A stretch of 64,000 bases of DNA from Acetatifactor muris (GCA_023664365.1 JAMPFR010000002.1:47903-111902); one strand, 5' to 3'; shown: positions 1 to 9,007, counted from the stretch's first letter. The notes: generated by a model from the letters alone, not told the origin. Numbers and translations are program-made.

Positions 1-1283
1 CCCTCACCATACATGGTGATCCTGTCAACGCTGTTAAGAGGTTCTGCTGCATTCTTAACCACTTCAGGAAGCGCTTTAAAGTACATTTCCAGGACTGCGG
101 CTTCACCCATCTTAGCCATAGCTTCCGCTTTTTTCTCGATACCTTCCGCCTCGGCAACGGATTTTGCCCGAATGGCCTCTGCCTCCGCCAGACCTCTGGT
201 ACGGATACCTTCAGCCTCCTGTTCCATGGTGAATTTCTTGGCTTCAGCCTGTGCCTTCATGGCTTCGGCTTCCTTCTCGGTCTCGAATTTCTTTGCCTCA
301 GCTTCCCGCTGGCGTTCATACAGCTGTGCGTCAGCCTGTTGCTGCTTTGCAAATCTTTCCGCTTCCGCCTTCTTTTTCACCTGGGCATCCAGAGCCTGTT
401 CCATGACCTCGGCTTCCCGCTGCTTTAAGAGGATTTCCTTTTCCTGCTTTGCGATATTCGCGTTTGCAGTGGTAATTTCCACAGTTTTTCGCTGTTCCTC
501 CTCCTGAATCTTATAGGCCGCATCAGCCTCCGCCTTCTTAATATCCGATTCACGCTTCAGTTCAGCCTTCTGAATAGCCAGTTCATTCTGTTTCTTGGCG
601 ATCTCAGATTCTGCATTAACCTCGGCTTCATTAGCCTCACGTTTTGCATTGGCCTGTGCCTTGGCAATTTCCTTTTCGCTCTCCGCACGGGAAATAGCTG
701 CGTTCTTTTGAATTTTTACAATGTTATCCACGCCCAGGTTCTCAATAACGCCGTTGCCGTCCACAAAGTTCTGTACATTAAAGCTGATAATGTCCAATCC
801 CATGGCTGCAAGATCCGGTTCCGCATTCTCCTTTACCAGAAGCGCAAACTTCTGACGGTCGGACACCATTTCCTCCAGCGCCATCTTTCCTACGATTTCA
901 CGCACATTGCCTTCCAGAACCTCCCTTGCCACACGTCCGATGTACTCCGCGTTCTTGTTCAGGAAGTTTTGTGCCGCCAGCTTCAGGCGCTCTTCATTGT
1001 CGCTGATTTTCACATTGACGGTGGCGTCCACATTAATATTAATGTAATCAGCGGTAGGAACCGCGTTGGACGTTTTTACGTCAATAGGGATCAGCTGCAG
1101 GTTCAGCTCATCCTTTCTCTCAAGAAAAGGAATCTTAACTCCCGCCTTACCAATCAGCACTTTTGGGTCTTTTCTCAGGCCGGAAATAATAATCGCCGTG
1201 TCGGGCGACGCCTTGACATAGCCTGTAAAAAAGATTAAGAGAAACAGAAGAATAATAGCCGCTACAGTAACTCCAATAAACAT
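1..1283 (-). CDS. Flotillin-like SPFH protein, partial (C-terminus outside window)
   Basis: Flotillins scaffold ordered membrane microdomains. The 427 visible residues start with a short membrane anchor (residues 2-23, rich in I, L, F), followed by an SPFH/band-7 region (about 25-200, including the stretch SDNEERLKLAAQNFL). A long Ala/Glu/Lys/Gln-rich coiled coil then runs from about 210 to 400, with repeated EAEA and KAEAE units. FloT/YuaG proteins are about 480-510 residues, so roughly the last 60-80 are missing. The ATG at 1283 is preceded by GAAAGGAGAGAG, a strong ribosome binding site. The usual NfeD partner is not upstream here; the next gene upstream is dtd after a 131 bp gap. Family assignment is firm; FloT versus FloA subtype is not. 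Confidence 0.93.
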   Translation of the reverse strand, partial: MFIGVTVAAIILLFLLIFFTGYVKASPDTAIIISGLRKDPKVLIGKAGVKIPFLERKDELNLQLIPIDVKTSNAVPTADYININVDATVNVKISDNEERLKLAAQNFLNKNAEYIGRVAREVLEGNVREIVGKMALEEMVSDRQKFALLVKENAEPDLAAMGLDIISFNVQNFVDGNGVIENLGVDNIVKIQKNAAISRAESEKEIAKAQANAKREANEAEVNAESEIAKKQNELAIQKAELKRESDIKKAEADAAYKIQEEEQRKTVEITTANANIAKQEKEILLKQREAEVMEQALDAQVKKKAEAERFAKQQQADAQLYERQREAEAKKFETEKEAEAMKAQAEAKKFTMEQEAEGIRTRGLAEAEAIRAKSVAEAEGIEKKAEAMAKMGEAAVLEMYFKALPEVVKNAAEPLNSVDRITMYGE

Positions 1284-1414
1284 ACACTCTCTCCTTTCGT
1301 TTTTACATAAATTTGGTTTCTGCCTTCTGAAGTCATTATCTCATAAAGCCGCTTCCCGGGAAACAGGCACATGGCTATATTAAGCCCCGCTAATATGGGA
1401 AAAAGCGCACGAAA

Positions 1415-1867
1415 TCAGTGAAAAAGCTCTTCCGAATCAAGAAATATGGTAAAAGGGCCGTCATTCAACAGCGCAACATTCATTTCAGCGCCGAAGCTCC
1501 CCTCTTCCACTACTGCCGTCTCACGCCTGCAGCAGTCAATTATGTATCGGTACAGTTCATTGGCCAAATCCGGCTGGCCTGCATTCGTAAAGGAAGGCCG
1601 GTTGCCCTTCCGGCAGTCCGCATAAAGCGTAAACTGCGAAATCAGCAGCAAATGTCCCTCCACTGTCTTCAGATCAAGGTTTGTCTTGCCGTTCTCATCC
1701 TCAAAAATACGGAGTCCCAACAGCTTTTTCACCATTTTATCGGCAATCTCTTTTGTGTCCTCTCCGCTGATGCCTATGAAAACCAGCAGCCCCCGTCCAA
1801 TCTTCCCGATAACCTTTCCCTCTACGGATACGCTGGCCTCATTTACTCTCTGAATCAGAAATCTCAT
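1415..1867 (-). CDS. dtd: D-aminoacyl-tRNA deacylase
   Basis: Hydrolyses D-amino acids (and glycine mischarged on tRNA-Ala) from tRNA, acting as a chiral proofreader in the cytosol. At 150 residues it is the normal family length. Both active-site signatures are visible: SQFTLYAD at residues 77-84, and the cis Gly-Pro motif as NDGPFT at 135-140 (the common form is NxGPVT, so one conservative change). Its start overlaps the end of the upstream AI-2E permease gene by 29 bp, so the two are probably co-transcribed and translationally coupled. Confidence 0.95.
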   Translation of the reverse strand: MRFLIQRVNEASVSVEGKVIGKIGRGLLVFIGISGEDTKEIADKMVKKLLGLRIFEDENGKTNLDLKTVEGHLLLISQFTLYADCRKGNRPSFTNAGQPDLANELYRYIIDCCRRETAVVEEGSFGAEMNVALLNDGPFTIFLDSEELFH

Positions 1868-3275
1868 GATCCTTATTACCCTTCTGCTCTGTATTGTCTG
1901 TGTCTGTTATATCTTTATCCGGTGCATTTTCTTTTTTTTCGGTGACTTTTACAGGCCAGGAAAAATGCCATCCTCCTTTAGCCAAATGTCTTTGCTTTCG
2001 TTTGGACGCTGTATGGCTGTTCTCCGCAGGAATGACTTCGTGGAATCCCTCTTCATCTACATATTCCAGCTTTTCATATTGATTTGTTTCCGTGGGCAGC
2101 TGCTTCTTCGTCAGCGCCATATTCACGGCGGCGCGGACAGCCGCATAAATTACCGCCAGAATAGGTACGCCGATAATCATGCCGAACACACCAAACAATC
2201 CGCCGAAGAAAGTAATTGCAAAAATAACCCAGAATCCGGTCAGTCCGGTGGAGCTTCCCAGAATCTTCGGCCCGATAATATTGCCGTCAACCTGCTGTAA
2301 AATAAGAATAAATATCACGAAATACAGACAGTTCAAAGGGTGCAGCGGATCCACAACAAAAATCAGCAGGGTGCAGGGAACCGCACCCAGGAAAGGGCCG
2401 AAAAAGGGTATGATGTTGGTGACTCCGATGATAACGCTTACCAGCGCCGCATAGGGGGTCTTCATAATGGATGTACCGATAAAACACAGGATTCCGATAA
2501 TAATGGAATCTATAATTTTCCCGCCCAGAAATCCGATGAAGGTCTGGTGGGTAAAACGAAAATTTTTAATCAGTATATTGGAGGTATCCTGCTCAAATAT
2601 GGCATAACTCATTTTTTTCGCCTGACCTGCAAACTTTTCCTTGCTGGCCATCATGTAAATGGAAATGATAAATCCTATGACAAAATCCCACAGACCGCCT
2701 ACGACGTTGAGAACGCTCAGTGAAACCGTCTTTATCAGACCTGCTGCGGTATTCGGCAGATCGTTCGTAACCCATTGTTCCAGTTCGCCGGAGTATTTGT
2801 TGACGGTCTTGATCACATAATCTCCCACGTCAGGATTGTCCTCCAGCGCTTTGTTCAGCCATTTGGTGATATTTGCGGTATAGGAATCAAAATTCTTAAC
2901 AATATTCTGTATACTGGGGACAATCTGGGATATCAGCATGGATATCAGGAGATAGATCAGTCCCACAAACAAAAAGGCAGTAATCAGGATGCTGACTCCC
3001 CGGATAACGGATTTTTTCTTTTTTCCGTCTTTTATTTTCAGTTTTTTACAGAGAGGAAACAGTATTTTCAGTTCCACAAAATTCAAAACAGGCGTGAGCA
3101 GATATGCTATGGCCATTCCCACCACCACCGGCATCAAAATGTCCGTGAGGGTATTGATGCCGGATTTGATGTTGGAGCTGTGGAACACAAAATAGTAAAA
3201 AACTATTGCGGCGGCGATTGCCAGAAATGCAGTAAGTCCCCAGCGAAAATACTTGTTGTTGATTTTAAATTTCAT
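1839..3275 (-). CDS. AI-2E family (PerM/YdiK-like) membrane permease
   Basis: A 478-residue polytopic membrane protein. It opens with a charged N-terminus and a helix at about 13-31, has further hydrophobic segments near residues 40-65 and 90-115, and a block of helices from about 190 to 370. The region with [18 protein letters not shown] and the later [17 protein letters not shown] is the family signature. The last 80 or so residues are a hydrophilic Lys/Glu-rich cytoplasmic tail with little family conservation. Members are annotated as autoinducer-2 exporters, but for most the substrate is unknown, and nothing nearby (no luxS) points to AI-2. Confidence 0.9.
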   Translation of the reverse strand: MKFKINNKYFRWGLTAFLAIAAAIVFYYFVFHSSNIKSGINTLTDILMPVVVGMAIAYLLTPVLNFVELKILFPLCKKLKIKDGKKKKSVIRGVSILITAFLFVGLIYLLISMLISQIVPSIQNIVKNFDSYTANITKWLNKALEDNPDVGDYVIKTVNKYSGELEQWVTNDLPNTAAGLIKTVSLSVLNVVGGLWDFVIGFIISIYMMASKEKFAGQAKKMSYAIFEQDTSNILIKNFRFTHQTFIGFLGGKIIDSIIIGILCFIGTSIMKTPYAALVSVIIGVTNIIPFFGPFLGAVPCTLLIFVVDPLHPLNCLYFVIFILILQQVDGNIIGPKILGSSTGLTGFWVIFAITFFGGLFGVFGMIIGVPILAVIYAAVRAAVNMALTKKQLPTETNQYEKLEYVDEEGFHEVIPAENSHTASKRKQRHLAKGGWHFSWPVKVTEKKENAPDKDITDTDNTEQKGNKDHEISDSESK

Positions 3276-3346
3276 TCAGGTATCCCTTCTTCAAGCGTAT
3301 AAGATATATTTCTATCATACACTTAATTTTTCGATACCACAAGTGT

Positions 3347-3955
3347 TTATTTTGCCTTCATTGCTTCTATGGGCATCAGGTTAAAGCGGATGAAAAAGCC
3401 TCTGTCATGGCGGCATACGGGACATACATAAGGCGCACTTGTCCCCTTATATACAAAGCCGCAGTTTAAACACATCCACTCCTCTTCCACATCGGACACA
3501 AACAGCTTTCCTTCCTTTATGAGTTCCGCATATCTTCCAAAACGGTCTCCGTGTATTTTTTCAATATCGGCAATCTGGAAAAAGGAAGCCGCTATCCTCT
3601 CAAATCCTTCTTCTCTGGCTTTTTCTCCAAAATTTTTGTAAACGTCGTCATGCTCCTCATACTCATTATGCTGTGCCATACTGAGCAGGTCTGCAATATC
3701 CTCGGAAATATCCACAGGATATCCTCCGTCGATAAAAATGCTTTTACCTGCCATTTCCTGCAGATGCTGATAGAAAATTTCCGCATGCTCCTTTTCCTGA
3801 GACGCCGTAAAGGCAAATATGGCGCTTATGACGTGCATACCGTTTTTCTCCGCCTGGGAGGCGGCAAAGGTATAGCGGTTGCGGGCCTGACTTTCTCCTG
3901 CAAACGCCCTCATCAGGTTATCCTTGGTTACACTGTTTGCAAATTCAACTGCCAT
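3347..3955 (-). CDS. rbr: Rubrerythrin
   Basis: A non-haem di-iron peroxidase that protects anaerobes from hydrogen peroxide, taking electrons from rubredoxin or NADH oxidoreductases. The protein is 202 residues from the chosen start. It has an N-terminal ferritin-like four-helix domain with EXXH-type ligands (SQEKEHAEIF and IADIEKIHGDRF) and a C-terminal rubredoxin-like domain with two CxxC pairs (CLNC and CPVC). The frame is open 57 nt further upstream, but AGGAAAGGA lies just before the ATG at 3955. An exact 15-bp palindrome upstream (4039-4053) may be its operator. Confidence 0.96.
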   Translation of the reverse strand: MAVEFANSVTKDNLMRAFAGESQARNRYTFAASQAEKNGMHVISAIFAFTASQEKEHAEIFYQHLQEMAGKSIFIDGGYPVDISEDIADLLSMAQHNEYEEHDDVYKNFGEKAREEGFERIAASFFQIADIEKIHGDRFGRYAELIKEGKLFVSDVEEEWMCLNCGFVYKGTSAPYVCPVCRHDRGFFIRFNLMPIEAMKAK

Positions 3956-4038
3956 TATTTCATCTGTCCTTTCCTGTTTTGATTCCCGCTTGCTGCCCGT
4001 GTATGCTTGCATCGGGCTGTTGACTAATCGGGGCCGTT

Positions 4039-4053
4039 GACAATATAATTGTC
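4039..4053. promoter_or_regulatory. 15-bp perfect palindrome upstream of rubrerythrin, possible operator
   Basis: The sequence GACAATATAATTGTC is an exact inverted repeat about 85 bp upstream of the rubrerythrin start. Its position and symmetry suggest a repressor site, for instance for a redox or peroxide regulator. It does not match the PerR consensus (TTATAAT-N-ATTATAA) or the Rex consensus closely, so the regulator is not named. Confidence 0.4.
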
Positions 4054-4125
4054 CGGTTTCTTTTAAAGTATATCCAAACCTTTGTAAAAAAATTGCCTGA
4101 TTCCCTTAAATTTCATATTGAAATC

Positions 4126-4134
4126 TGTTATAAT
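4126..4134 (+). promoter_or_regulatory. Extended -10 promoter upstream of the ttcA-like gene
   Basis: TGTTATAAT forms an extended -10 (TG-N-TATAAT) about 110 bp before the ttcA-like start. No good -35 is visible at 17 bp, as expected for extended -10 promoters. The leader that follows contains a twofold repeat (GTATATGTCTGA at about 4154 and again about 4191). Confidence 0.5.
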
Positions 4135-4243
4135 ACGGTATAGATTGTTTGCCGTATATGTCTGATTGGCAGCATATGGCGGCTTGGCAGTATATGTCTG
4201 ACAGCAAACGGCGACAGCGTTTTACAGAGGAATAGGGGAAAAT

Positions 4244-4984
4244 ATGAAATTGCAGCAGGTATTAAGCTATGTCCGCAGGGCTGTGGACGATTATCATATG
4301 ATTTCGGAAGGTGACCGGATTGCTGTTGGGATTTCCGGCGGCAAGGACAGTCTGACGCTTCTTTATGCCTTGAACGATCTCAGGCGTTTCTACCCCCGGC
4401 GCTTTGAAATCCATGCGGTTACGGTGGACTTGGGGTTTGACAATCTGAATCTGGATAAAATCAAAGCGCTGTGTAATACAATGGGTGTAGATTATACCGT
4501 TATCAAAACGGATATTGCACAGGTTATCTTTGAGGAACGTAAGGAGGAAAACCCCTGCTCTCTCTGTGCAAAGATGCGAAAGGGTGCGCTGAACCAGGCT
4601 GTCAAAAAAGCAGGCTGCAATAAAGTTGCCTATGCCCATCACAAAGACGACGTAGTGGAAACCATGCTGATGTCTTTGATTTTCGAGGGACGTTTTCATA
4701 CTTTTGCTCCGGTGACCTATCTGGATCGTATGGAGCTTACTGTCATCCGCCCTCTCATGTATATGAATGAAGCTGACGTTATCGGTTTTGTCCATAAATA
4801 TGACGTCCCGGTGGTAAAAAGCCCCTGCCCTGCCGACGGGCATACCAAGCGGGAATATGTGAAAAATCTGCTGAGAAACCTGAATCTGGAGAATCCGGGA
4901 GTAAAAGAGCGAATGTTTACCGCTATTGTAAACAGCAATATGAAAGGTTGGGAAAAAGAGAATGGCTGTGATGAATCCAAATAA
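4244..4984 (+). CDS. ttcA: TtcA-like tRNA 2-thiolation ATPase (PP-loop family)
   Basis: PP-loop enzymes of this group adenylate a tRNA base and install sulfur; TtcA makes 2-thiocytidine at position 32. The protein (246 residues) has the pyrophosphatase loop SGGKDS at 31-36, a CSLC pair at 105-108 and a late PCPADG segment. Proteobacterial TtcA has a second CxxC where this protein has a single Cys in PCPADG, so the iron-sulfur ligand set differs. The frame overlaps the start of the following recombinase gene by 23 bp, implying one transcript. Family is certain; the exact base modified is inferred. Confidence 0.82.
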   Translation: MKLQQVLSYVRRAVDDYHMISEGDRIAVGISGGKDSLTLLYALNDLRRFYPRRFEIHAVTVDLGFDNLNLDKIKALCNTMGVDYTVIKTDIAQVIFEERKEENPCSLCAKMRKGALNQAVKKAGCNKVAYAHHKDDVVETMLMSLIFEGRFHTFAPVTYLDRMELTVIRPLMYMNEADVIGFVHKYDVPVVKSPCPADGHTKREYVKNLLRNLNLENPGVKERMFTAIVNSNMKGWEKENGCDESK

Positions 4985-6029
4985 TTACCATGACGAGCAG
5001 AACAAACAGAATATATTGAAAATGCGGGCAGTGCTGGAAACTCTCCCTCCCTTCTGCCGCACCTATTTCCGGGGCATTGAGGAATACACCTCCTCCCGTA
5101 CCCGGCTTGCTTATGCTTATGATTTGAGGCTGTTTTTTGAATTTCTCCATGAGCAAAATCCTGTCTGCGCCAAAATGGAAATAAAGGATTTTCCGCTGGA
5201 GGTTCTGGAGCAGTTGTCCCGAATCGATATTGAGGAATATTTGGAATACATGTCATACTACGAAAGAGACGGCAGGGAAATCACCAATGAGGAGCGTGGC
5301 AAGGAACGGAAGCTTGCCGCCCTGCGCAGCTTTTATAATTATTTTTATCAGGGGGAACTGATTAAGAATAATCCGGCCGCCCTGGTTCCTATGCCCAAGA
5401 AGCATGCAAAGGAAATCATTCGCCTGGAGCCAAATGAGGTGGCAATTCTGTTGGATCAGGTGGAGAATGGCGCCAAACTGACGAAAAAGGAACTGGAATA
5501 TCACAAAAAGACCAAACTCCGGGATGTGGCTTTGCTGACCCTTTTGCTGGGGACGGGCATCCGTGTGTCCGAGTGTGTGGGACTGGATATTCAGGATGTG
5601 AATTTTGATGTGTGCGGAATCAAAATCCGCCGCAAGGGCGGCTATGAGGCAGTTGTATATTTCGGAGAAGAGGTGGAAACTGCTCTTTTGGACTATCTGG
5701 AGGAGCGGAATCATATCATTCCGGAACAGGGACATGAGAACGCCCTCTTCCTCTCTCTGCAGAACCGCAGAATGGCTGTGCGTTCTGTGGAAAATCTTGT
5801 CAAAAAATATTCCTCCAGAGTTACTACCCTGAAAAAAATCACACCCCACAAATTGAGAAGTACCTATGGCACCACGCTGTATCAGGAAACCGGAGATATT
5901 TACCTGGTGGCGGATGTACTGGGGCATAAGGATGTCAATACCACCAGAAAACACTACGCAGCCCAGGATGACGAGCGGCGCAGGCGGGCCGCAAATGTTG
6001 TACGGCTGCGGGAAAAAAAGACGGAATAG
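4962..6029 (+). CDS. XerS-like tyrosine recombinase
   Basis: Site-specific recombinase of the XerC/D/S type, 355 residues. The catalytic set is complete: R201 (GTGIRVSE), K225 in the beta-hairpin (KIRRKGG), H296 and R299 (HKLRS), H322 (LGHKD) and nucleophile Y332. The N-terminal SAM-like core-binding domain (about 35-145) carries a basic loop. Overall length and the opening LPPFCRTYFRGIEEYTSSRT region resemble the single-recombinase XerS type of streptococci more than XerC or XerD (about 300 residues). It is the distal gene of the ttcA-like transcript. A role in chromosome dimer resolution is inferred, and no dif site was recognised here. Confidence 0.85.
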   Translation: MAVMNPNNYHDEQNKQNILKMRAVLETLPPFCRTYFRGIEEYTSSRTRLAYAYDLRLFFEFLHEQNPVCAKMEIKDFPLEVLEQLSRIDIEEYLEYMSYYERDGREITNEERGKERKLAALRSFYNYFYQGELIKNNPAALVPMPKKHAKEIIRLEPNEVAILLDQVENGAKLTKKELEYHKKTKLRDVALLTLLLGTGIRVSECVGLDIQDVNFDVCGIKIRRKGGYEAVVYFGEEVETALLDYLEERNHIIPEQGHENALFLSLQNRRMAVRSVENLVKKYSSRVTTLKKITPHKLRSTYGTTLYQETGDIYLVADVLGHKDVNTTRKHYAAQDDERRRRAANVVRLREKKTE

Positions 6030-6042
6030 CCAAAGGGCGGAT

Positions 6043-6435
6043 TTAATACACAAACTCCGGCGAGTAATAGGGAATGATCAGACTCTGGCCGGCAGCCACA
6101 CTGCCATCCGCATCCAGATGGTTGATGCTTCGCACCTCTGCAATGTAACTGTTTTTGTCCTTATAAAAATCATAGTCGATGTACTCTTCTGCAATGTCCC
6201 ACAGGTTCTCTCCTGCTTCCACCGTGATCTGCGTGTAATATTTAAAGCCGCTGCTTGCATTTGACTTGATTGTATTATAAGAAACCGTACAGATTATAAT
6301 TATGCAGATGGTGGCAAATACGGTAAAAAAAGCTGTCACGGCCTTTTTCCTGCGCTCTCTGCGAAGACGCAGAACCCGTCCGTAATGTCTTAATTCCCTG
6401 TCGCTCATCTTCTGAAGATTTCTGTACGTTCTCAT
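6043..6435 (-). CDS. LysM membrane protein, YneA-like SOS division inhibitor candidate
   Basis: A 130-residue protein: basic N-terminal segment, one transmembrane helix at about 29-50, then an extracytoplasmic LysM domain (about 60-128, starting ITVEAGENLWDIAEEY and ending GQSLIIPYY). This is the layout of Bacillus YneA, which halts division during the SOS response. In Bacillus it also sits beside lexA. The start at 6435 is chosen because AAAGGGTG precedes it; the frame's upstream ATG lies inside a LexA box. A consensus promoter with three LexA-like boxes lies immediately upstream, so SOS control is strongly suggested by sequence. Function is inferred from architecture, control and location. 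Confidence 0.8.
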   Translation of the reverse strand: MRTYRNLQKMSDRELRHYGRVLRLRRERRKKAVTAFFTVFATICIIIICTVSYNTIKSNASSGFKYYTQITVEAGENLWDIAEEYIDYDFYKDKNSYIAEVRSINHLDADGSVAAGQSLIIPYYSPEFVY

Positions 6436-6467
6436 AGTTTTCACCCTTTCAGCACGTTCATATGTTC

Positions 6468-6541
6468 GGAACACTTGTTCTATATTTGCATTATATTATA
6501 AGAACAAATGTTTGTCAACAGAAAAATCGAACATATTTTCG
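6468..6541 (-). promoter_or_regulatory. SOS promoter with three LexA-like boxes for the LysM gene
   Basis: On the minus strand a perfect promoter is present: TTGACA at 6513-6518, a 17-bp spacer, then TATAAT at 6490-6495. GAACACTTGTTC at 6469-6480 is an exact GAAC-N4-GTTC LexA core lying at the start of the transcript. GAACAAATGTTTG (6502-6514) inside the spacer has one mismatch in the core. CGAACATATTTTCG (6528-6541) just upstream of the -35 differs at one base from CGAACATATGTTCG. Three phased sites around a strong promoter argue for tight repression. Confidence 0.82.
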
Positions 6542-6574
6542 CTCGCCTCGTTCGGGTGATTTCCGTTATATAAT

Positions 6575-8137
6575 TTATATTCCACTGCCGGAGCCGGATT
6601 GACTGCCATCTCCGGACTGACTGTCGGATTCGGATTGACTGTCGGATTCAGCCTGACTGCCGCCATCGGATGTACTGTCATTACCGCCCTTATCGTCGAC
6701 TCCGGACTCTTCATGTGCCTGACGGTTCGGATCGGATAAAGATTTTGCGGAAGGTATGAATTTTATACCCCGGCTGCGGCATATTTTTCGGATTTCAATG
6801 GCGGCAATGACTGCCGCAAGAATCCCGCTGCAGGTATTGCTCACTACCATAACAATTCCCACGCTGACATTTCCAAGTGTTGTAAACTGCTGCAATGCCC
6901 ACAGTACCGGAATGCGGAACACAAACACCCTGCAGAAGTTCATAAACAGGGTGATTTTTGTTTTTCCGAAGCCATAGAGCATTCCCATAACAGCCGCATT
7001 CACCCCCAGAGGGATGGCCCCTAAGGCCTCCAGACGGTATACCTCCGCTATCATTCCCGCAAACTCCGCATCTCCCTTGGAAAACAAAGCGGACAGAGGC
7101 CTTAAAAAGATCAGGGACAGGCTCATAAAGAGAAGTCCGCAGATTACATTGATAAGCAATGTCCATCTGAACGCGGACAGGGCCCGCTCCGGCTTTTCTG
7201 CGCCCAGATTCTGGCTGATGATGGCGGAACCGCCCTCCTGAAACCCGTTCTGGGGCATGGTGGTAATCCCGCCGATATTGTTGGAGATCCCCAGCGCGCC
7301 TACGGTGAGGGAGCCATAGACGGTGCTCATGGAATTGACTACCACTTTTCCCATGGCAAATGCGGCCTTTTCCACAATCACGGGAACGGACAGTTTTACC
7401 ATGGGCTTTACCACCTCCCCCTTGAAATCAATGGCCCGCAGGGAAAAACCAAATACATTTTCCCCCTGATTTAAGTTGATGACAGCCGCCGCCAGCATCA
7501 CTAGCTGGGACAGAATCGTTGCAATGGCTATCATGGTGACGTTCCCTTGCAGACCGTATACAAACCAGGCCGTCAGACTGAGTTTCACCGCAATCACCAG
7601 CATATTCAGATACAGAATGCGGCGGGAATTCCCCCTGACCCGCTCTATGGCGATATATACACTGTTGAAAAAGGTGATTACCATAGCCACCAGCTCCAGC
7701 ACAAAGTAAGTGCTCCCCTCTGCAATAAACTCCTCCGGCGTATTCATAATCCGCAGAAACTGCGGGGTAAAGGGGCCCAACAGCAGCAAAATTCCGCCTC
7801 CCAGTATGGCGCACATGGAAAACAGGGTGCTGACCCTGCGCTTTACCAGTTCAAGCTTTCCCGCCCCGTATGCCTCGCTGATTTTAATGCTGGATCCCAC
7901 TGCCAGGCCGCCTCCCAGCGCGGACAGCATCAGATTAATCTGTGACAGATAGGCCACGGCGGAGACCGTGGAATTGCCGATATGGGACGCCATCAGCGTA
8001 TCCAGAATTTTAAAAAGCTGATTCAGACTCTGATACAGCGCCAGCGGCAGGCCAAGCTGCAGTACCACCTTTCCCATATGGCCGTTTTGGGCAAACTCCC
8101 TGAATTTCTCATCTTTCTTTGACAAAAATGCCGACAT
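6575..8137 (-). CDS. MATE family multidrug/toxin exporter
   Basis: A 520-residue, 12-helix antiporter of the MATE family with two homologous six-helix halves. Typical stretches are GLPLALYQSLNQLFKILDT near the N-terminus and the mid-protein GISNNIGGITTMPQNGF. It would export cationic compounds using an ion gradient, but the substrate cannot be read from sequence. The start at 8137 follows GGGAGAG; an ATG 15 nt upstream overlaps that ribosome binding site. The last 50 residues form an unusual cytoplasmic tail almost entirely of Ser, Asp, Gln, Gly and Glu, encoded by degenerate repeats. The gene lies between the LysM gene and lexA and shares the strand of the former. Confidence 0.93.
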   Translation of the reverse strand: MSAFLSKKDEKFREFAQNGHMGKVVLQLGLPLALYQSLNQLFKILDTLMASHIGNSTVSAVAYLSQINLMLSALGGGLAVGSSIKISEAYGAGKLELVKRRVSTLFSMCAILGGGILLLLGPFTPQFLRIMNTPEEFIAEGSTYFVLELVAMVITFFNSVYIAIERVRGNSRRILYLNMLVIAVKLSLTAWFVYGLQGNVTMIAIATILSQLVMLAAAVINLNQGENVFGFSLRAIDFKGEVVKPMVKLSVPVIVEKAAFAMGKVVVNSMSTVYGSLTVGALGISNNIGGITTMPQNGFQEGGSAIISQNLGAEKPERALSAFRWTLLINVICGLLFMSLSLIFLRPLSALFSKGDAEFAGMIAEVYRLEALGAIPLGVNAAVMGMLYGFGKTKITLFMNFCRVFVFRIPVLWALQQFTTLGNVSVGIVMVVSNTCSGILAAVIAAIEIRKICRSRGIKFIPSAKSLSDPNRQAHEESGVDDKGGNDSTSDGGSQAESDSQSESDSQSGDGSQSGSGSGI

Positions 8138-8290
8138 GACTATCTCTCCCATATATTATAACGACTGATTTCCTGACTGCATACATTCTAATAATATAAC
8201 AAAATTTTCAGAAAAGCCAGAGGAATATCTCCCGGGGAATTTCGCTTTTCCGGCCATGCCCGGTCGTCAGAAGACCAATAAAGGTTACTT

Positions 8291-8343
8291 CGAACATATT
8301 TTTGGAATATATGTTTGCTTTTTGTGTTTTACTATGGTATGAT
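8291..8343 (+). promoter_or_regulatory. lexA promoter with two overlapping LexA-like boxes
   Basis: CGAACATATTTTTG at 8291-8304 matches CGAACATATGTTCG at 12 of 14 positions. GGAATATATGTTTG at 8304-8317 matches at 11 of 14. Downstream are TTGCTT (8315-8320), a 17-bp spacer and TATGAT (8338-8343), giving a transcription start near 8350. This is the expected layout for LexA autoregulation. Confidence 0.7.
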
Positions 8344-8389
8344 TATTATATAAATTAAAAACAAGCGGCTTCGAGGAGGTATACTGCCA

Positions 8390-9007
8390 ATGGGATTTGG
8401 AAAAATAACTGCAAAGCAACAGGAAATTCTTAATTATATCAAAGAGGAAATACTGAAAAGGGGATACCCGCCTACGGTACGGGAAATTTGTGAAACGGTG
8501 AATCTGAAATCCACCTCCTCCGTCCATTCCCATCTGGAAACCCTGGAAAAAAACGGATATATCCGCCGGGATCCCACCAAGCCCAGAGCCATTGAAATAT
8601 GTGACGACAGTTTTCAGATGGTGCGCACGGAGATGGTCAGCATTCCGGTTATCGGAAATGTGGCCGCCGGCCAGCCCATCCTTGCCGAAGAAAACATTCA
8701 GGAATATTTTCCCGTTCCCGCCGATGTGGTACCCAGAGGAGAATCCTTTATTCTCAATGTGCGGGGTGAATCCATGGTAAATGCAGGTATTTTCAGCGGC
8801 GACAGAGTTTTTGTAAATTCCTGCAGCACGGCGGACAACGGAGATATTGTGGTGGCGCTGATTGATGATTCCGCCACGGTTAAAACCTTTTACAAAGAAG
8901 ACGGCCATATACGCCTGCAGCCTGAAAACGACGCCATGGAGCCCATCATTGTGGACGACTGCCGGATCCTGGGCAAGGTTTACGGCGTACTCCGCTTCTT
9001 CCGCTGA
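8390..9007 (+). CDS. lexA: LexA SOS repressor
   Basis: Represses DNA-damage genes and self-cleaves when stimulated by RecA filaments. At 205 residues it has an N-terminal winged helix (about 1-65, with [23 protein letters not shown]) and a C-terminal peptidase domain. The Ala-Gly cleavage site is A93-G94 in GNVAAGQP, the catalytic serine is S128 (RGESMV) and the lysine is K165 (SATVKTF). GGAGG precedes the ATG. Two LexA-like boxes overlap its promoter. The nearby LysM gene is its most obvious local target. Confidence 0.98.
   Translation: MGFGKITAKQQEILNYIKEEILKRGYPPTVREICETVNLKSTSSVHSHLETLEKNGYIRRDPTKPRAIEICDDSFQMVRTEMVSIPVIGNVAAGQPILAEENIQEYFPVPADVVPRGESFILNVRGESMVNAGIFSGDRVFVNSCSTADNGDIVVALIDDSATVKTFYKEDGHIRLQPENDAMEPIIVDDCRILGKVYGVLRFFR

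Noticed and set aside
13-507. Long open frame on the plus strand opposite the flotillin gene
   Set aside because: Ala/Ser-rich translation is the antisense of the flotillin coiled coil; no ribosome binding site or family pattern.
1418-1945. Plus-strand frame opposite dtd
   Set aside because: Antisense to a well-conserved gene; no supporting signals.
4960-6030. Tyrosine recombinase as integrase of a prophage or integrative element
   Set aside because: No adjacent att repeats, tRNA, excisionase or phage genes; it is coupled to the ttcA-like gene and lies in a housekeeping region.
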